Source: Levilactobacillus namurensis
Lineage (GTDB): Bacteria; Bacillota; Bacilli; Lactobacillales; Lactobacillaceae
Assembly (NCBI RefSeq): GCF_032197885.1
Contig: NZ_CP134159.1
Location: 1,860,001 to 1,924,000 of the forward strand
DNA length: 64,000 nt
Direction: 5' to 3'
The position numbers and the translations under genes are program-made. Within the stretch, counting starts at the first letter, position 1, and each line of letters begins with the position of its first letter. The notes beneath the pieces were generated by a model. The model had not been told where the DNA came from. It ran no database searches and saw nothing but the letters and a program-made list of their open reading frames with translations. Shown here piece by piece: positions 11,045-19,529 of the stretch.

Positions 11045-12211
11045 TTAATCCGTCTCCTGGTCAGACTTGTCCGGTAAGACCGGGCCATCCGTCCAGATAC
11101 CGGTGTCGTTCAGTTGGTCCAAGATGGTCTTCACGGATTGGCCCTGAATGGCCACGTGCCCGACCACCGTGTCATCGTCGGCGTGCCGCAAGTGATAGAA
11201 GTTGAAGTGCCAGTTAGGCTTGATCTGCCACTGGGTCCGCATGGCCGGTAACTGTGCCTTGGTGAAGGTGATGGTCACGGCCGGCGTCAAAATGGCGGGA
11301 ACCGCCAACGGTAAACCACAGATGGCCCGCAGGTGTTCCTCGAACTCGTCGACGGACGCCGCGTCCGCGAACACGTAGCCGTTTTCGCTAGGTGCCGGAA
11401 CAATCTTCTTGACGTAGATGGACCCGTTCTTGGTCAGGTAGAAGCCGACCTCGAAGGCCCCCACGTAATTGACGTGTTGGCCCACTTCGGAAGCAATCCG
11501 CCGCAACTCGCTGGCCACGGCCGGGTCCACGTTGGCCGGGACCCAGGTCTTGAACGGCTGGTCATCAGCCGATTCGCCTTCCGTGATTGGGAACAACTGC
11601 TGGTTGCCCTCCTGGTCGCGTGCGACCACGATCGAGTACTCCCGGTCGTAGGCAATCTGGGATTCCAGGATGTAAGTCCCCCAGTCGAGTAGCCCTGCCG
11701 CCTTAGCGATGTCCGTTTGCGTGCGAATCACTAGCTCACGGCCCTTGGACCATTCCTTTTGGATGGGCTTCAGGACACAGGGGTAGCCGATCGAGTTGAC
11801 GGATTGGTAAACGTCGTCTAAGTCGATAATCGTGGCGTAAGGGGCAATGTTGACGTTGAGTTGTTCGAAGAACGCCCGCTCAAGTAAGCGGTCCTGCATC
11901 ATTTCCAACAGGTCGCTGCCCTGCGGAATCTTGGTGTATTGCGCCAAGAACTTCACGACGTCGGTGCTGACGTGGGCAGAATCGTAGACCACCGCGGCAC
12001 AACTCTCCGCAAAGTGCTGTAGTTTCGCCTTGTCGCGTCCGTCGCCGACCGCTTTGAAGTCGGCCAGTTGTAACGCCTCGCTGGTTTCATCGGAGCCGTA
12101 CGCCCCGACCTTTAACCCCATCTTCCGAGCAGTCGTGACCAGCATCGCGGCGTTCGCGCTGCTGCCGATGACCCCAATCGTATCGCCTGGATATAAGACC
12201 GTATTCGCCAA
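11045..12211 (-). CDS. PurK-like ATP-grasp protein with degenerate metal site
   Basis: This 388-residue protein has the three-domain ATP-grasp layout of PurK, the N5-carboxyaminoimidazole ribonucleotide synthase. It has an N-terminal Rossmann-like part (IGVIGSSANAAMLVTTARK), an ATP-grasp core (PCVLKPIQKEWSKGRELVIR, DREYSIVVAR) and a PurK-like C-terminus (FEEHLRAICGLPL). However, the hallmark NEIAPRPHNSGH of PurK is replaced by KKIVPAPSENGY. The Asn and Glu that bind the catalytic metal are both Lys. It lies outside any pur operon, downstream of xpt. The start is a TTG after AGGGAAG. It may be a non-catalytic paralogue or use another substrate. Confidence 0.75.
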   Translation of the reverse strand: MANTVLYPGDTIGVIGSSANAAMLVTTARKMGLKVGAYGSDETSEALQLADFKAVGDGRDKAKLQHFAESCAAVVYDSAHVSTDVVKFLAQYTKIPQGSDLLEMMQDRLLERAFFEQLNVNIAPYATIIDLDDVYQSVNSIGYPCVLKPIQKEWSKGRELVIRTQTDIAKAAGLLDWGTYILESQIAYDREYSIVVARDQEGNQQLFPITEGESADDQPFKTWVPANVDPAVASELRRIASEVGQHVNYVGAFEVGFYLTKNGSIYVKKIVPAPSENGYVFADAASVDEFEEHLRAICGLPLAVPAILTPAVTITFTKAQLPAMRTQWQIKPNWHFNFYHLRHADDDTVVGHVAIQGQSVKTILDQLNDTGIWTDGPVLPDKSDQETD

Positions 12212-12327
12212 TAGTCTTCCCTACTTTCCACTTATCAGATTTTATACATGATTAAATCAAGCATACGCTTCATCATTTATTCTAAGGTTTGACCGCCGAA
12301 TACACAAGCAACATGCCACACTTCCCC

Positions 12328-12903
12328 TTAGTCCTGGGCAAAGGTCACCGTGCCGTTCTCGAAGGCTACGATGCTGGCTAAGGCGACCAGTGGGATTCCG
12401 GCGTCTGTGACCAGTTGGTGACCCTTCTGGAAACGCTTCTCGATGACCACGCCGACACCGGCGACCTTGATGTTCGCGGATTCGGCGATGTCGAGCAATC
12501 CTTGGACCGCTTGGCCGTTGGCTAAGAAGTCGTCAATGATCAAGACCTTGTCGTCGGGGTCTAGGAACCGCCGGTCGATTGAAATATCGTTGTTGACCTG
12601 CTTGGTGTACGAGTAGACCTTGGCGGTGTAGAGGTGGTCGGTCAGCGTCAGGCTCTTGTGCTTCCGCGCGAAAATCATCGGCACGCCCAGGTGTAAGGCG
12701 GCCATGACGGCGGGTGCGATACCGGAGGACTCCACCGTGAGGACCTTGGTGATGCCCGCATCGGCGAATTGCCGCGCGAACTCCGCGCCTAATTGGTCCA
12801 TCAGCTGCGGATCAACTTGGTGGTTCAAGAAGTTGTCCACTTTTAAGACGTTTCCGGGTAAAATCGTGCCGTCTTGCCGAATGCGGTCCTCTAAAATTTT
12901 CAT
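12328..12903 (-). CDS. xpt: Xanthine phosphoribosyltransferase
   Basis: Xpt salvages xanthine to XMP using PRPP. The 191-residue product begins [20 protein letters not shown], typical of the family, and carries the PRPP-binding motif [13 protein letters not shown] near residue 125. GGAGG lies ten bases before the ATG. The gene is between menA and the purK-like gene on the same strand. Only about 100 bp separate it from menA, and I see neither the purine riboswitch core nor a clear PurBox there, unlike xpt in Bacillus. Confidence 0.95.
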   Translation of the reverse strand: MKILEDRIRQDGTILPGNVLKVDNFLNHQVDPQLMDQLGAEFARQFADAGITKVLTVESSGIAPAVMAALHLGVPMIFARKHKSLTLTDHLYTAKVYSYTKQVNNDISIDRRFLDPDDKVLIIDDFLANGQAVQGLLDIAESANIKVAGVGVVIEKRFQKGHQLVTDAGIPLVALASIVAFENGTVTFAQD

Positions 12904-13004
12904 CTGTATATAACCTCCATAATATGCCGTTTCCTAAGTTATCCTTTATTCTACCCGACTTGGGTTCCAAAACACAACGCCCGCACCGGAAAATTTAGGA
13001 AGCG

Positions 13005-13916
13005 TTAAGCTAGAAGCATCCCCAGCGCCTCCGCAAGCGTGGTGGTCAGCGCCAGGATCCCCAGGTTGCGGACCGCTAGAATGAACGTTTCCTTTTTGAC
13101 TTGGACCCGGAACAGGCCGCGGACGTTGCGCACCACGGGAAAGACACTAACTAACGCCAACAAGGTCCACACCGGCAGGTCGCCTAGGACCACGCTGGCG
13201 ATCAGGGCCAGGTAGCCTAAAACGTAGAAGCCCGCAAACAGCCATAACGCGCGCTGGACGCCCAGATAATAGACGATGGTCTTCCGGTTCAGGTTCAGGT
13301 CTTCTTGGGCGTCACAGATGTTATTGGCCAGCAATAACGCGGCGATGGCCGCCATCGCGATCCCCGAAGCCAATAAGACCCGTAGCCACAGTGTCAGGGT
13401 CAGTGCGCTGGTCTGGTAGAGGTTCAGGTAGACCGTGATGGCCATGATCATGAACCCCATGGTGAAGCCGGCGAAGAACTCCCCGGTCGGCGTGCCGGAC
13501 AGCGGCTGCGGGCCGCCCGCGTAGAGGTACCCTACCAGAAAGCAAAAGATGCCCATGACCAATAACGGCCACCCGGTCAGCCAGACCAGGTATAACCCGA
13601 TTACACCGGCGACTCCGGCGAAACTGGCCATCAACGCGAAGATGCCCCGCACGCTGAGGTGGTGGACGCCGATCACGTTGGTGTGGCGTTTCCACTCGGC
13701 CGCTTGCGTGTCGTCGGCGCGGGTGTAGTCCTGGTAATTGTCGTTGATGTCAACGGCCATGTTGAAGAGCAACATGGCGATGAAGAATAACCCGTCCACG
13801 CCCCAATTGAGGTGCTGGAAGTTATGGGCCACGAAGAGCAGCCCCAACAAGAACGGCCAAACGGACGCAATTTTGGCCTTGATTTCTACTAATTCTAAGA
13901 ACACGTTCAGTGTCAC
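13005..13916 (-). CDS. menA: 1,4-dihydroxy-2-naphthoate polyprenyltransferase (UbiA family)
   Basis: MenA attaches the polyprenyl tail to dihydroxynaphthoate in the membrane, giving demethylmenaquinone. The roughly 303-residue protein has about eight membrane segments. The first Asp-rich motif is present as NMAVDINDNYQDYTRA near residue 57, and NNICDAQEDLNLNRKT near 200 carries the second. I prefer the GTG at 13916 (VTLNVFLELVEIKAK) to the ATG at 13925, because the only Shine-Dalgarno, AGGGG, abuts that ATG but is nine bases from the GTG. It is divergent from the polyprenyl synthase gene that supplies its substrate, so the two are likely coordinated. Confidence 0.92.
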   Translation of the reverse strand: MTLNVFLELVEIKAKIASVWPFLLGLLFVAHNFQHLNWGVDGLFFIAMLLFNMAVDINDNYQDYTRADDTQAAEWKRHTNVIGVHHLSVRGIFALMASFAGVAGVIGLYLVWLTGWPLLVMGIFCFLVGYLYAGGPQPLSGTPTGEFFAGFTMGFMIMAITVYLNLYQTSALTLTLWLRVLLASGIAMAAIAALLLANNICDAQEDLNLNRKTIVYYLGVQRALWLFAGFYVLGYLALIASVVLGDLPVWTLLALVSVFPVVRNVRGLFRVQVKKETFILAVRNLGILALTTTLAEALGMLLA

Positions 13917-13963
13917 TAATGCCATCCCCTAATGCGTGATATGTAAGTTTTGACTAGCTTTGT

Positions 13964-13992
13964 TTGACAACGTTTTCGGTTGTCGGTAAGAT
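13964..13992 (+). promoter_or_regulatory. Sigma-A promoter of the polyprenyl synthase gene
   Basis: A consensus -35 TTGACA (13964-13969), a 17-bp spacer and a -10 TAAGAT (13987-13992) lie 28 bp before the ATG at 14021, in the menA-synthase divergent region. Confidence 0.75.
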
Positions 13993-14020
13993 TAATTTTG
14001 ACTAACGAATGAGGTGCAGT

Positions 14021-14998
14021 ATGGATCGACAACTTTGGCGGCAATTCCCGCAGGTTGAGCCAGAACTCAACGCGTTACAGCCCTATCTGCTGGATGCGGT
14101 AAACCTGACCAACCGACCTATTCACAATAAAATAGTAGCCTTAATGGCCTCCGGCGGCAAGTTCTTACGTCCCGGATACTTTTACTTATTTGCGGCCTTT
14201 GGTCAACCGACCTCCCCGGCGGCCTTGCGCGCGGGGGCGGCGGCTCTAGAGATTCTGCACGTGGGGACCTTGATTCACGACGACGTGATCGACCAGTCCC
14301 CCACCCGCCGCGGGGTGCGGACGATTCAGATGAAATACGGGCAGAAGAACGCGATTTACGCCGGCGACTTCATGTTCACGGTCTACTTCGACCAGGTCTT
14401 GAAGTCGACCCACGACGTCGCCTTGATTCAGGCCCACATCGACGCGATGCACAAGATTTTAACCGGTGAATTGGGTCAAATGGCGCTGAATTACCAAGAG
14501 GACGCGCCGCTGGACGCCTATCTAAGCGAGATTGCGGGCAAGACGGCCGAACTGTTCGCGCTGGCCTGCTACCAGGGGGCGGTGTTGACCCACGCCCCCC
14601 AGAGCGTTCAGGCCAACGCCCGGGCCATCGGGGTGGCCATCGGAAGCGCCTACCAGATGCTAGACGACATCTTGGACTACGCGGGCGACCCTAAAAAGAC
14701 CAAGAAGCCAATTCTGGAAGACTTGCGCTCCGGGGTCTACTCACTGCCGCTGTTGCTGGCACTGCCCCAGGCTAGAGCGGAGTTCCACCACTACTTAAAG
14801 AAAAAACAGGCCATGACCGCCGAAGATATTCAAGCGGTCCGAGACCTGGTCACCCAATACCACGGCGTCGCCGCCGCACAAAAACTCGCCACCGAATGGA
14901 CCAACAAGGCACTGGCTTTAATCGCCCAGTTGCCCAACGTCCCGGCCCGGGCGGATTTGGCGCGGTTGACGGGGATGTTGTTGAGGCGGGATCATTAA
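14021..14998 (+). CDS. Polyprenyl diphosphate synthase (heptaprenyl synthase component II-like)
   Basis: This trans-prenyltransferase elongates farnesyl/geranyl diphosphate to the long chain used in menaquinone. The 325-residue product has both Asp-rich motifs, HDDVID near residue 83 and DDILD near 208, plus GGKFLRPG for diphosphate binding. The first possible ATG at 14009 is rejected: GAGGTG lies just before the ATG at 14021. The bulky residues before the first DDxxD motif are not diagnostic enough for me to state chain length. A promoter lies upstream and a strong hairpin terminator just downstream, so it is a single-gene unit facing away from menA. Confidence 0.92.
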   Translation: MDRQLWRQFPQVEPELNALQPYLLDAVNLTNRPIHNKIVALMASGGKFLRPGYFYLFAAFGQPTSPAALRAGAAALEILHVGTLIHDDVIDQSPTRRGVRTIQMKYGQKNAIYAGDFMFTVYFDQVLKSTHDVALIQAHIDAMHKILTGELGQMALNYQEDAPLDAYLSEIAGKTAELFALACYQGAVLTHAPQSVQANARAIGVAIGSAYQMLDDILDYAGDPKKTKKPILEDLRSGVYSLPLLLALPQARAEFHHYLKKKQAMTAEDIQAVRDLVTQYHGVAAAQKLATEWTNKALALIAQLPNVPARADLARLTGMLLRRDH

Positions 14999-15000
14999 TT

Positions 15001-15041
15001 AAAGGGAATCTCTAGCATCTTTCTCGCTAGAGATTCCCTTT
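15001..15041. terminator. Hairpin terminator after the prenyl synthase
   Basis: A 16-bp perfect stem (AAAGGGAATCTCTAGC at 15001-15016 with its complement at 15026-15041) directly follows the stop at 14998. The stem's A and T ends suit termination in both directions, toward the Gabija island and away from it. Confidence 0.8.
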
Positions 15042-15091
15042 AAGTCTAATAAGCATGTAAAACTGACTCTACTGGATTAAGAACTACAAAC

Positions 15092-16879
15092 TTATTTCGC
15101 TTCTTCCCATCCATAATCCAGCATTTCCTGTTTCTGTGATGTTGTAATACTGGAAATTGGAATGGCTACCCCTGCAAGAAACTTAGGTCGACTTAGTGCC
15201 ACATATGCGTACTTCAAACAATCTTTAATAAACTTTGAATCAAGCTCATTTCCGTAATCCCTACGCTTTCCAATCAGAAAAGGATATAGGGTTTTAAAAA
15301 AGAGATTTTCATGATCTTTTTTATTCCAATAGATTTCAGAATCTAACAACAAAAATGTAGAGCGGTGAGTCTCCCCTTTAGCTCCATGAATTGTAGACAA
15401 ATTTATCTGTTGTTCCGATTTATTTAGAGTTCCCGATATTTCGTCCGGCACATACATAAACTTTGCTAACAATGTATCACTCAACTCAGCTGCTTCTTTA
15501 CGAGAATTGGGGGTTATAATCGGGACTATAAATCGCTCCAACTCCTCCCTAGTCATATTACCTGTAACTAATCCCCTAACCATCTTCCCAACCAATGACG
15601 CTAAGTCTAAATTCTGCTGTAATAGTACATGTTCCTCAGCTCTAGTTATCCGGTTTAAATGTGCAAGTTCATTTTGTACCGCATTAAACACATCCTTATA
15701 CTTCTGATTATGGTCTATAGATGCACTCAACGACCTATCATAATCAGGAAACCATCTTTTCAAATCTTCGTGCAACGGCGCAACAATTTCATCCTTTTTA
15801 TGACATTCTAAAAAATCGGTATTTTCGGTTACACATCGATGTATAAGCCGCTGATACTTCCTTCTTAAATCTTCTTCATCCTCAAATATAATTAAACAAT
15901 TTTCTAATGAAGAGCTAGATTTACTAGGATGAAATGTGGGGTAATTTTCACAACAGACGTTCTTAACAAGATTAGCTATGTGCGGCCCAAACCGTACTGT
16001 TGTAGAAATTTCTTCAACTTGTGCAACCCCTTTTTCAGCCTCAACTATAGGATTCCATGCATCTACTGTCTCATTTCCATATATAGTATATAGTGCCTGA
16101 TACGGATTACCAAATCTTTGAAACTGTACATTCGTGCCTTCTGTCAACTGCATTAACAACCGATACTGTTTACTGCTCGTATCCTGAGCTTCATCTAATA
16201 ACAAAAAATCGAAACGTTCTCCAATAGCCGCTTTTAGCTTATCTGTATGACACGAAATATACCACTGAGCTAAAGTAGTCATTTGTTCACTATTAATAAT
16301 TCCATGATCAAGAATCCATTTAAGTGCGTTATTAATACCAGAGGCATAAGATCTTTTTTCATCATTTTCAAACGTAACAGCATGATTTTTATCAATAACT
16401 AAATGTGCGTTTCTCTTTTTATAACTAGGTGCACCGTGGCGCCAGTTAGAAAAATAAGATAAAAATTTTTGAGAATATATTTCAGAATATTGATCACCAT
16501 CAAGTATTCGCATTTTTGTTTCAGGAAATAAAATCTCAAACGCTTTTCCCGCAAAGTAATGATCAAAAAAGCTTTGAATCGTACCAATAAAATTTGGATA
16601 CTCAATATTGGGTAATCCATAAAGCTCAACTCAATCTTTAATTTCTTTTACAGCAATATTTGTATGTGTGATACAACATATACCTTTATCACCCCGTTTT
16701 TGCTTTGTTAGAAGTGAAATTAGCTTAGCGGCTAAAATTGTCGTTTTCCCCGATCCTGGTCCTGCTACAACATTAATATTTCCCCCCGCAATAATAGCCT
16801 TCATCTGCTCCAAAGAAAAGTGTTCTCCTGCTGGCAACAAAATACGTTCAATACGCCCGATACTTTCAATATCATCCAT
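15092..16879 (-). pseudogene. gajB: Gabija helicase GajB (UvrD-like), broken by an in-frame TGA
   Basis: One continuous frame from the ATG at 16879 (GGAGAG five bases before it) to the stop at 15092 encodes a UvrD/PcrA-like helicase of about 595 residues. It is interrupted by a single TGA at 16633-16631, about codon 83. Before the stop are Walker A VAGPGSGKTT and THTNIAVKEIKD. After it the frame continues VELYGLPNIEYPNFIGTIQS, then DEAQDT, GNPYQALY, TIHGAKGE and YVALSRP. All helicase motifs are thus present on both sides. It follows gajA by 17 bp. An internal ATG at 16513 could only yield a protein lacking Walker A. I infer loss of function unless the TGA is suppressed or is a sequence error. 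Confidence 0.85.
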
Positions 16880-16896
16880 TTTTCTCTCCAATGTAA

Positions 16897-18912
16897 TTAA
16901 CTGCCACATGCAAACATAATTGCATTTATAAGATATGCACAGTAACTATCCTGCAATACTGATTTTTTTAGCTCATTTCTTCTCTCGCCTTTCAAATGGT
17001 GTATTCTTTCGGCAAGAATTTGGGCAGTCTCAGCTTTTGACAATGTACTATTTTCAAACCAAATATATAGTTTAACTAAATTATACTTGCGGAGATTTTC
17101 AATAAAATCACTTCTTTTCTCCTCAGAGACGCTCTTACCGTCAAACTTTACATCTGTCATGGACTCTAACAAGAGCTCACGCATAGGACTCTTCAATAAT
17201 GAATATTCTAAAGTCCACGCAGGAGACACAAAAACCCTTTGCGTAACATTCAAATCATCATACTGTCTCTGAAGTTTAAACTCTTTCTTTTCTTGAGCGT
17301 CCTTTAGTTCATCTTCACTTAACATTTGGAATGCTAATTTCGCAATAGTATCTGAATTTTCACTCAAAAAATTTAAGTTCATTCTTTTTCGAAGCTGATT
17401 AAAAGCCAAAAAATTTTTTCCAAAATCATCACGGGTTAATTGTCTAGAAACAAGCAGGCGATTTATCTCGTTAACATTTTCATTATTAATGCAAAAAGTA
17501 TACGGTCTAATATCAGAATCTCTTATTATCACAATCGGTAAATCAACTCTGGGCGTATCCGGCCTTCTTGCAAATAATTTGACATAATTATCAAAACTGC
17601 GTCCTCCAACATCTACTATGGACACACCGTACTCATGTAATGGATAACCTACTAAATCTGCTAAAGCTGGAAGCAAAATATTTTCAGCATACCCTTCTAC
17701 AAAAATCAATCCTTTCGCAAAGAAAAGATTAGCTTTCGTTGCATCGAGAAATCGATTTAAAAAACCATATTCTTTATCTTCCAAAAGTGTATGGGACGGA
17801 TCCATTTCATATGACTGTCCATCATGCAAATAAATAAGCAACCTTTGATCAACCGAGGCTGTAAGAGCAACACTATGAGAAGTCAGAATAAACTGCATAG
17901 CTGCTTTGGACTGATAGTTTTTCAGGTATTGTTCAATATACTTTATCAATCGAATCTGCGCTTGTACGTGCAAATGAGCTTCCAATTCTTCAACCAACAT
18001 TATATTAGGACCATATATTGTATGATTTAAATGATCATTTAAAAGGGCAAGTTCCGCTGCAATATAAAGTAAGTTCATATTTCCTAGCCCTAAATTCCGT
18101 TTTTCCGGATTAAGGCTCAACTGTTTTAAAATCTGTGAAAGACTTGCCTCGGGAAGTTTCAAACTCACCTTACTCTTCGATTGGTCCTGCCGATCGTATA
18201 ACTGCGCCAAAACCTGTGATAATTCTTTATTTAAAGCCACATGAGAAGATGAGTCAGACTCCTGAGACTCGCTACCAAAAAATTTCTCTATTTCTGAGTT
18301 AGCATGTCTCATAATTTCAACTAAATTTTCTTTATTTTCAGTATCTCCATTAAAAGTAGAATGAGCCATTAATATCTTGGGCAACTGTGAACGAAAACCT
18401 GGAGTTAATTCATCAATTGCATTGCGTAATGGTTTTAAATATGTAGTCTTTAAAAATGAACGTGCAGTTGCACTCAAAGCCGTCGCAGTAGTAGAGATGC
18501 CCGCTACTAATTTATGATTAATATAAGCCTGATTATTATCGTTTATCTTCTTTTCAACTGACAAAGTTAACTGAAGTGTATAATTATCATCCTTATCGAA
18601 CGAAAGCCAATCTAAAAATATTCCGGCCTCACGTTCACTTAAGTCACAAAACTTTCCTTCTATTCGAAACATATTTTCATATGCTCCAGACTCGTCACAA
18701 TAAAAATCATCATCTACAATACGTTGAAATTCATCACTCACATCACCCAACATCAATCGAATTGCATCAATGATAGCCGTTTTACCAGCATCATTCTCAC
18801 CAACGATAATATTCAATCCCTTATGAAAGTGGACGGTTAGTCCCGGCTGCTTTTTCTCGATTGAACCAGAAAAGCGTCTAAAATTATATAATTTTAATTC
18901 AGATAAAAACAT
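16897..18912 (-). CDS. gajA: Gabija GajA: OLD-family ATPase-TOPRIM nuclease
   Basis: GajA is the nucleotide-sensing DNA-nicking subunit of the Gabija anti-phage system. The 671-residue product has an N-terminal ATPase half (LYNFRRFSG, Walker A VGENDAGKTAII near 38-49, Walker B LVEELEAHLH near 330, ILTSHS). The C-terminal TOPRIM half has LIFVEGYAENILL, VDVGGRSFDNY and IRDSD, the Glu and Asp-x-Asp metal ligands. The ATG at 18912 is preferred: AGGAGA lies eight bases before it, whereas the ATG at 18921 has no site. It is longer than the best-known Bacillus GajA (about 580 residues). The UvrD-like gene directly downstream supports Gabija over a solitary OLD nuclease. Confidence 0.85.
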   Translation of the reverse strand: MFLSELKLYNFRRFSGSIEKKQPGLTVHFHKGLNIIVGENDAGKTAIIDAIRLMLGDVSDEFQRIVDDDFYCDESGAYENMFRIEGKFCDLSEREAGIFLDWLSFDKDDNYTLQLTLSVEKKINDNNQAYINHKLVAGISTTATALSATARSFLKTTYLKPLRNAIDELTPGFRSQLPKILMAHSTFNGDTENKENLVEIMRHANSEIEKFFGSESQESDSSSHVALNKELSQVLAQLYDRQDQSKSKVSLKLPEASLSQILKQLSLNPEKRNLGLGNMNLLYIAAELALLNDHLNHTIYGPNIMLVEELEAHLHVQAQIRLIKYIEQYLKNYQSKAAMQFILTSHSVALTASVDQRLLIYLHDGQSYEMDPSHTLLEDKEYGFLNRFLDATKANLFFAKGLIFVEGYAENILLPALADLVGYPLHEYGVSIVDVGGRSFDNYVKLFARRPDTPRVDLPIVIIRDSDIRPYTFCINNENVNEINRLLVSRQLTRDDFGKNFLAFNQLRKRMNLNFLSENSDTIAKLAFQMLSEDELKDAQEKKEFKLQRQYDDLNVTQRVFVSPAWTLEYSLLKSPMRELLLESMTDVKFDGKSVSEEKRSDFIENLRKYNLVKLYIWFENSTLSKAETAQILAERIHHLKGERRNELKKSVLQDSYCAYLINAIMFACGS

Positions 18913-18933
18913 TTGAAGCATCTCCTATGATTC

Positions 18934-19050
18934 TCAGATTTTGCCCCTCATCCACCAATCATTTTCATTATAAAACAATTGTTTAATTAACACACTGACG
19001 TAACCAATTATTTCTAAGATTTGAGTAAATGCTTTCGGCAAGCTATTCAT
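18934..19050 (-). CDS. Small 38-residue hydrophobic ORF directly upstream of gajA
   Basis: The frame ATG(19050) to TGA(18936-18934) encodes MNSLPKAFTQILEIIGYVSV followed by LIKQLFYNENDWWMRGKI. AAGGAG stands six bases before the ATG, one of the best ribosome binding sites in this region. The stop is 21 bp before gajA. The segment ILEIIGYVSVLI is hydrophobic enough for a short membrane helix, and the tail is charged with two Trp. I do not recognise it. It could be a Gabija accessory peptide, a type I-like toxin, or a leader peptide. TTATTG and TATAAA with 17-bp spacing lie upstream as a weak promoter. Confidence 0.45.
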   Translation of the reverse strand: MNSLPKAFTQILEIIGYVSVLIKQLFYNENDWWMRGKI

Positions 19051-19207
19051 CGAAGACTCCTTCTTACGCTTTATACTGCTGTAGTAACTTCACAATAATC
19101 TAAGTGGAACTTATTTTTGTGAATAAATTGAAAAATATTATCTGCTAGCACCACTCAAGCTTAACCAGAAACCAGTCTTAATACGTTCGCCTCCAGCACA
19201 AGCACGA

Positions 19208-19393
19208 CTACTTCTCCAGAAATTCCACCCTACTCCGACCATAAGTATCGGTATCTAACTGCGTTTCGCTTTCTAAAATAATATCTTGAACTACCCGTAA
19301 TTCTGTAACGTTCTTAAGCACACTAAACAGCGCATTAAAAAACAAAGCACTATGTGATCCTGAATCTTCAAAGTTTAAAATAATCGATATCCG
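19208..19393 (-). pseudogene. C-terminal relic of an unknown gene
   Basis: A 61-codon frame without any start codon reads RISIILNFEDSGSHSALFFN and then LFSVLKNVTELRVVQDIILE, ending VEFLEK and a TAG at 19208. The amphipathic, charged composition looks like real protein rather than a shadow frame. It is closed upstream by a TGA at 19394-19396, so it is a 5'-truncated remnant. I do not recognise the family. It is the only coding-like content I see between 19051 and 19529. Confidence 0.35.
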
Positions 19394-19529
19394 TCAAAAG
19401 CGCCGCACTGCCCAAATCCCTTACACTACACCATATAGGTCATTTGATTTACACACCGTTCTAATCACCTCATCAGGCTAAATGCGGTATGATTAAAGTA
19501 TCAAAACCTACGATTGGAGTGAAACAGTT

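Noticed and set aside
10817..11077. An 86-codon plus-strand frame between the ATPase and the purK-like gene
   Set aside because: It crosses the purK terminator hairpin, has no ribosome binding site and has no protein-like composition.
12904..13004. Purine riboswitch or PurBox upstream of xpt
   Set aside because: The 100-bp gap lacks the paired regions and conserved core of a purine aptamer and has no clear PurR site.
16513..16629. Separate short gene between the two halves of gajB
   Set aside because: The region is the continuous gajB frame after the TGA; the alternative frame is a shadow.
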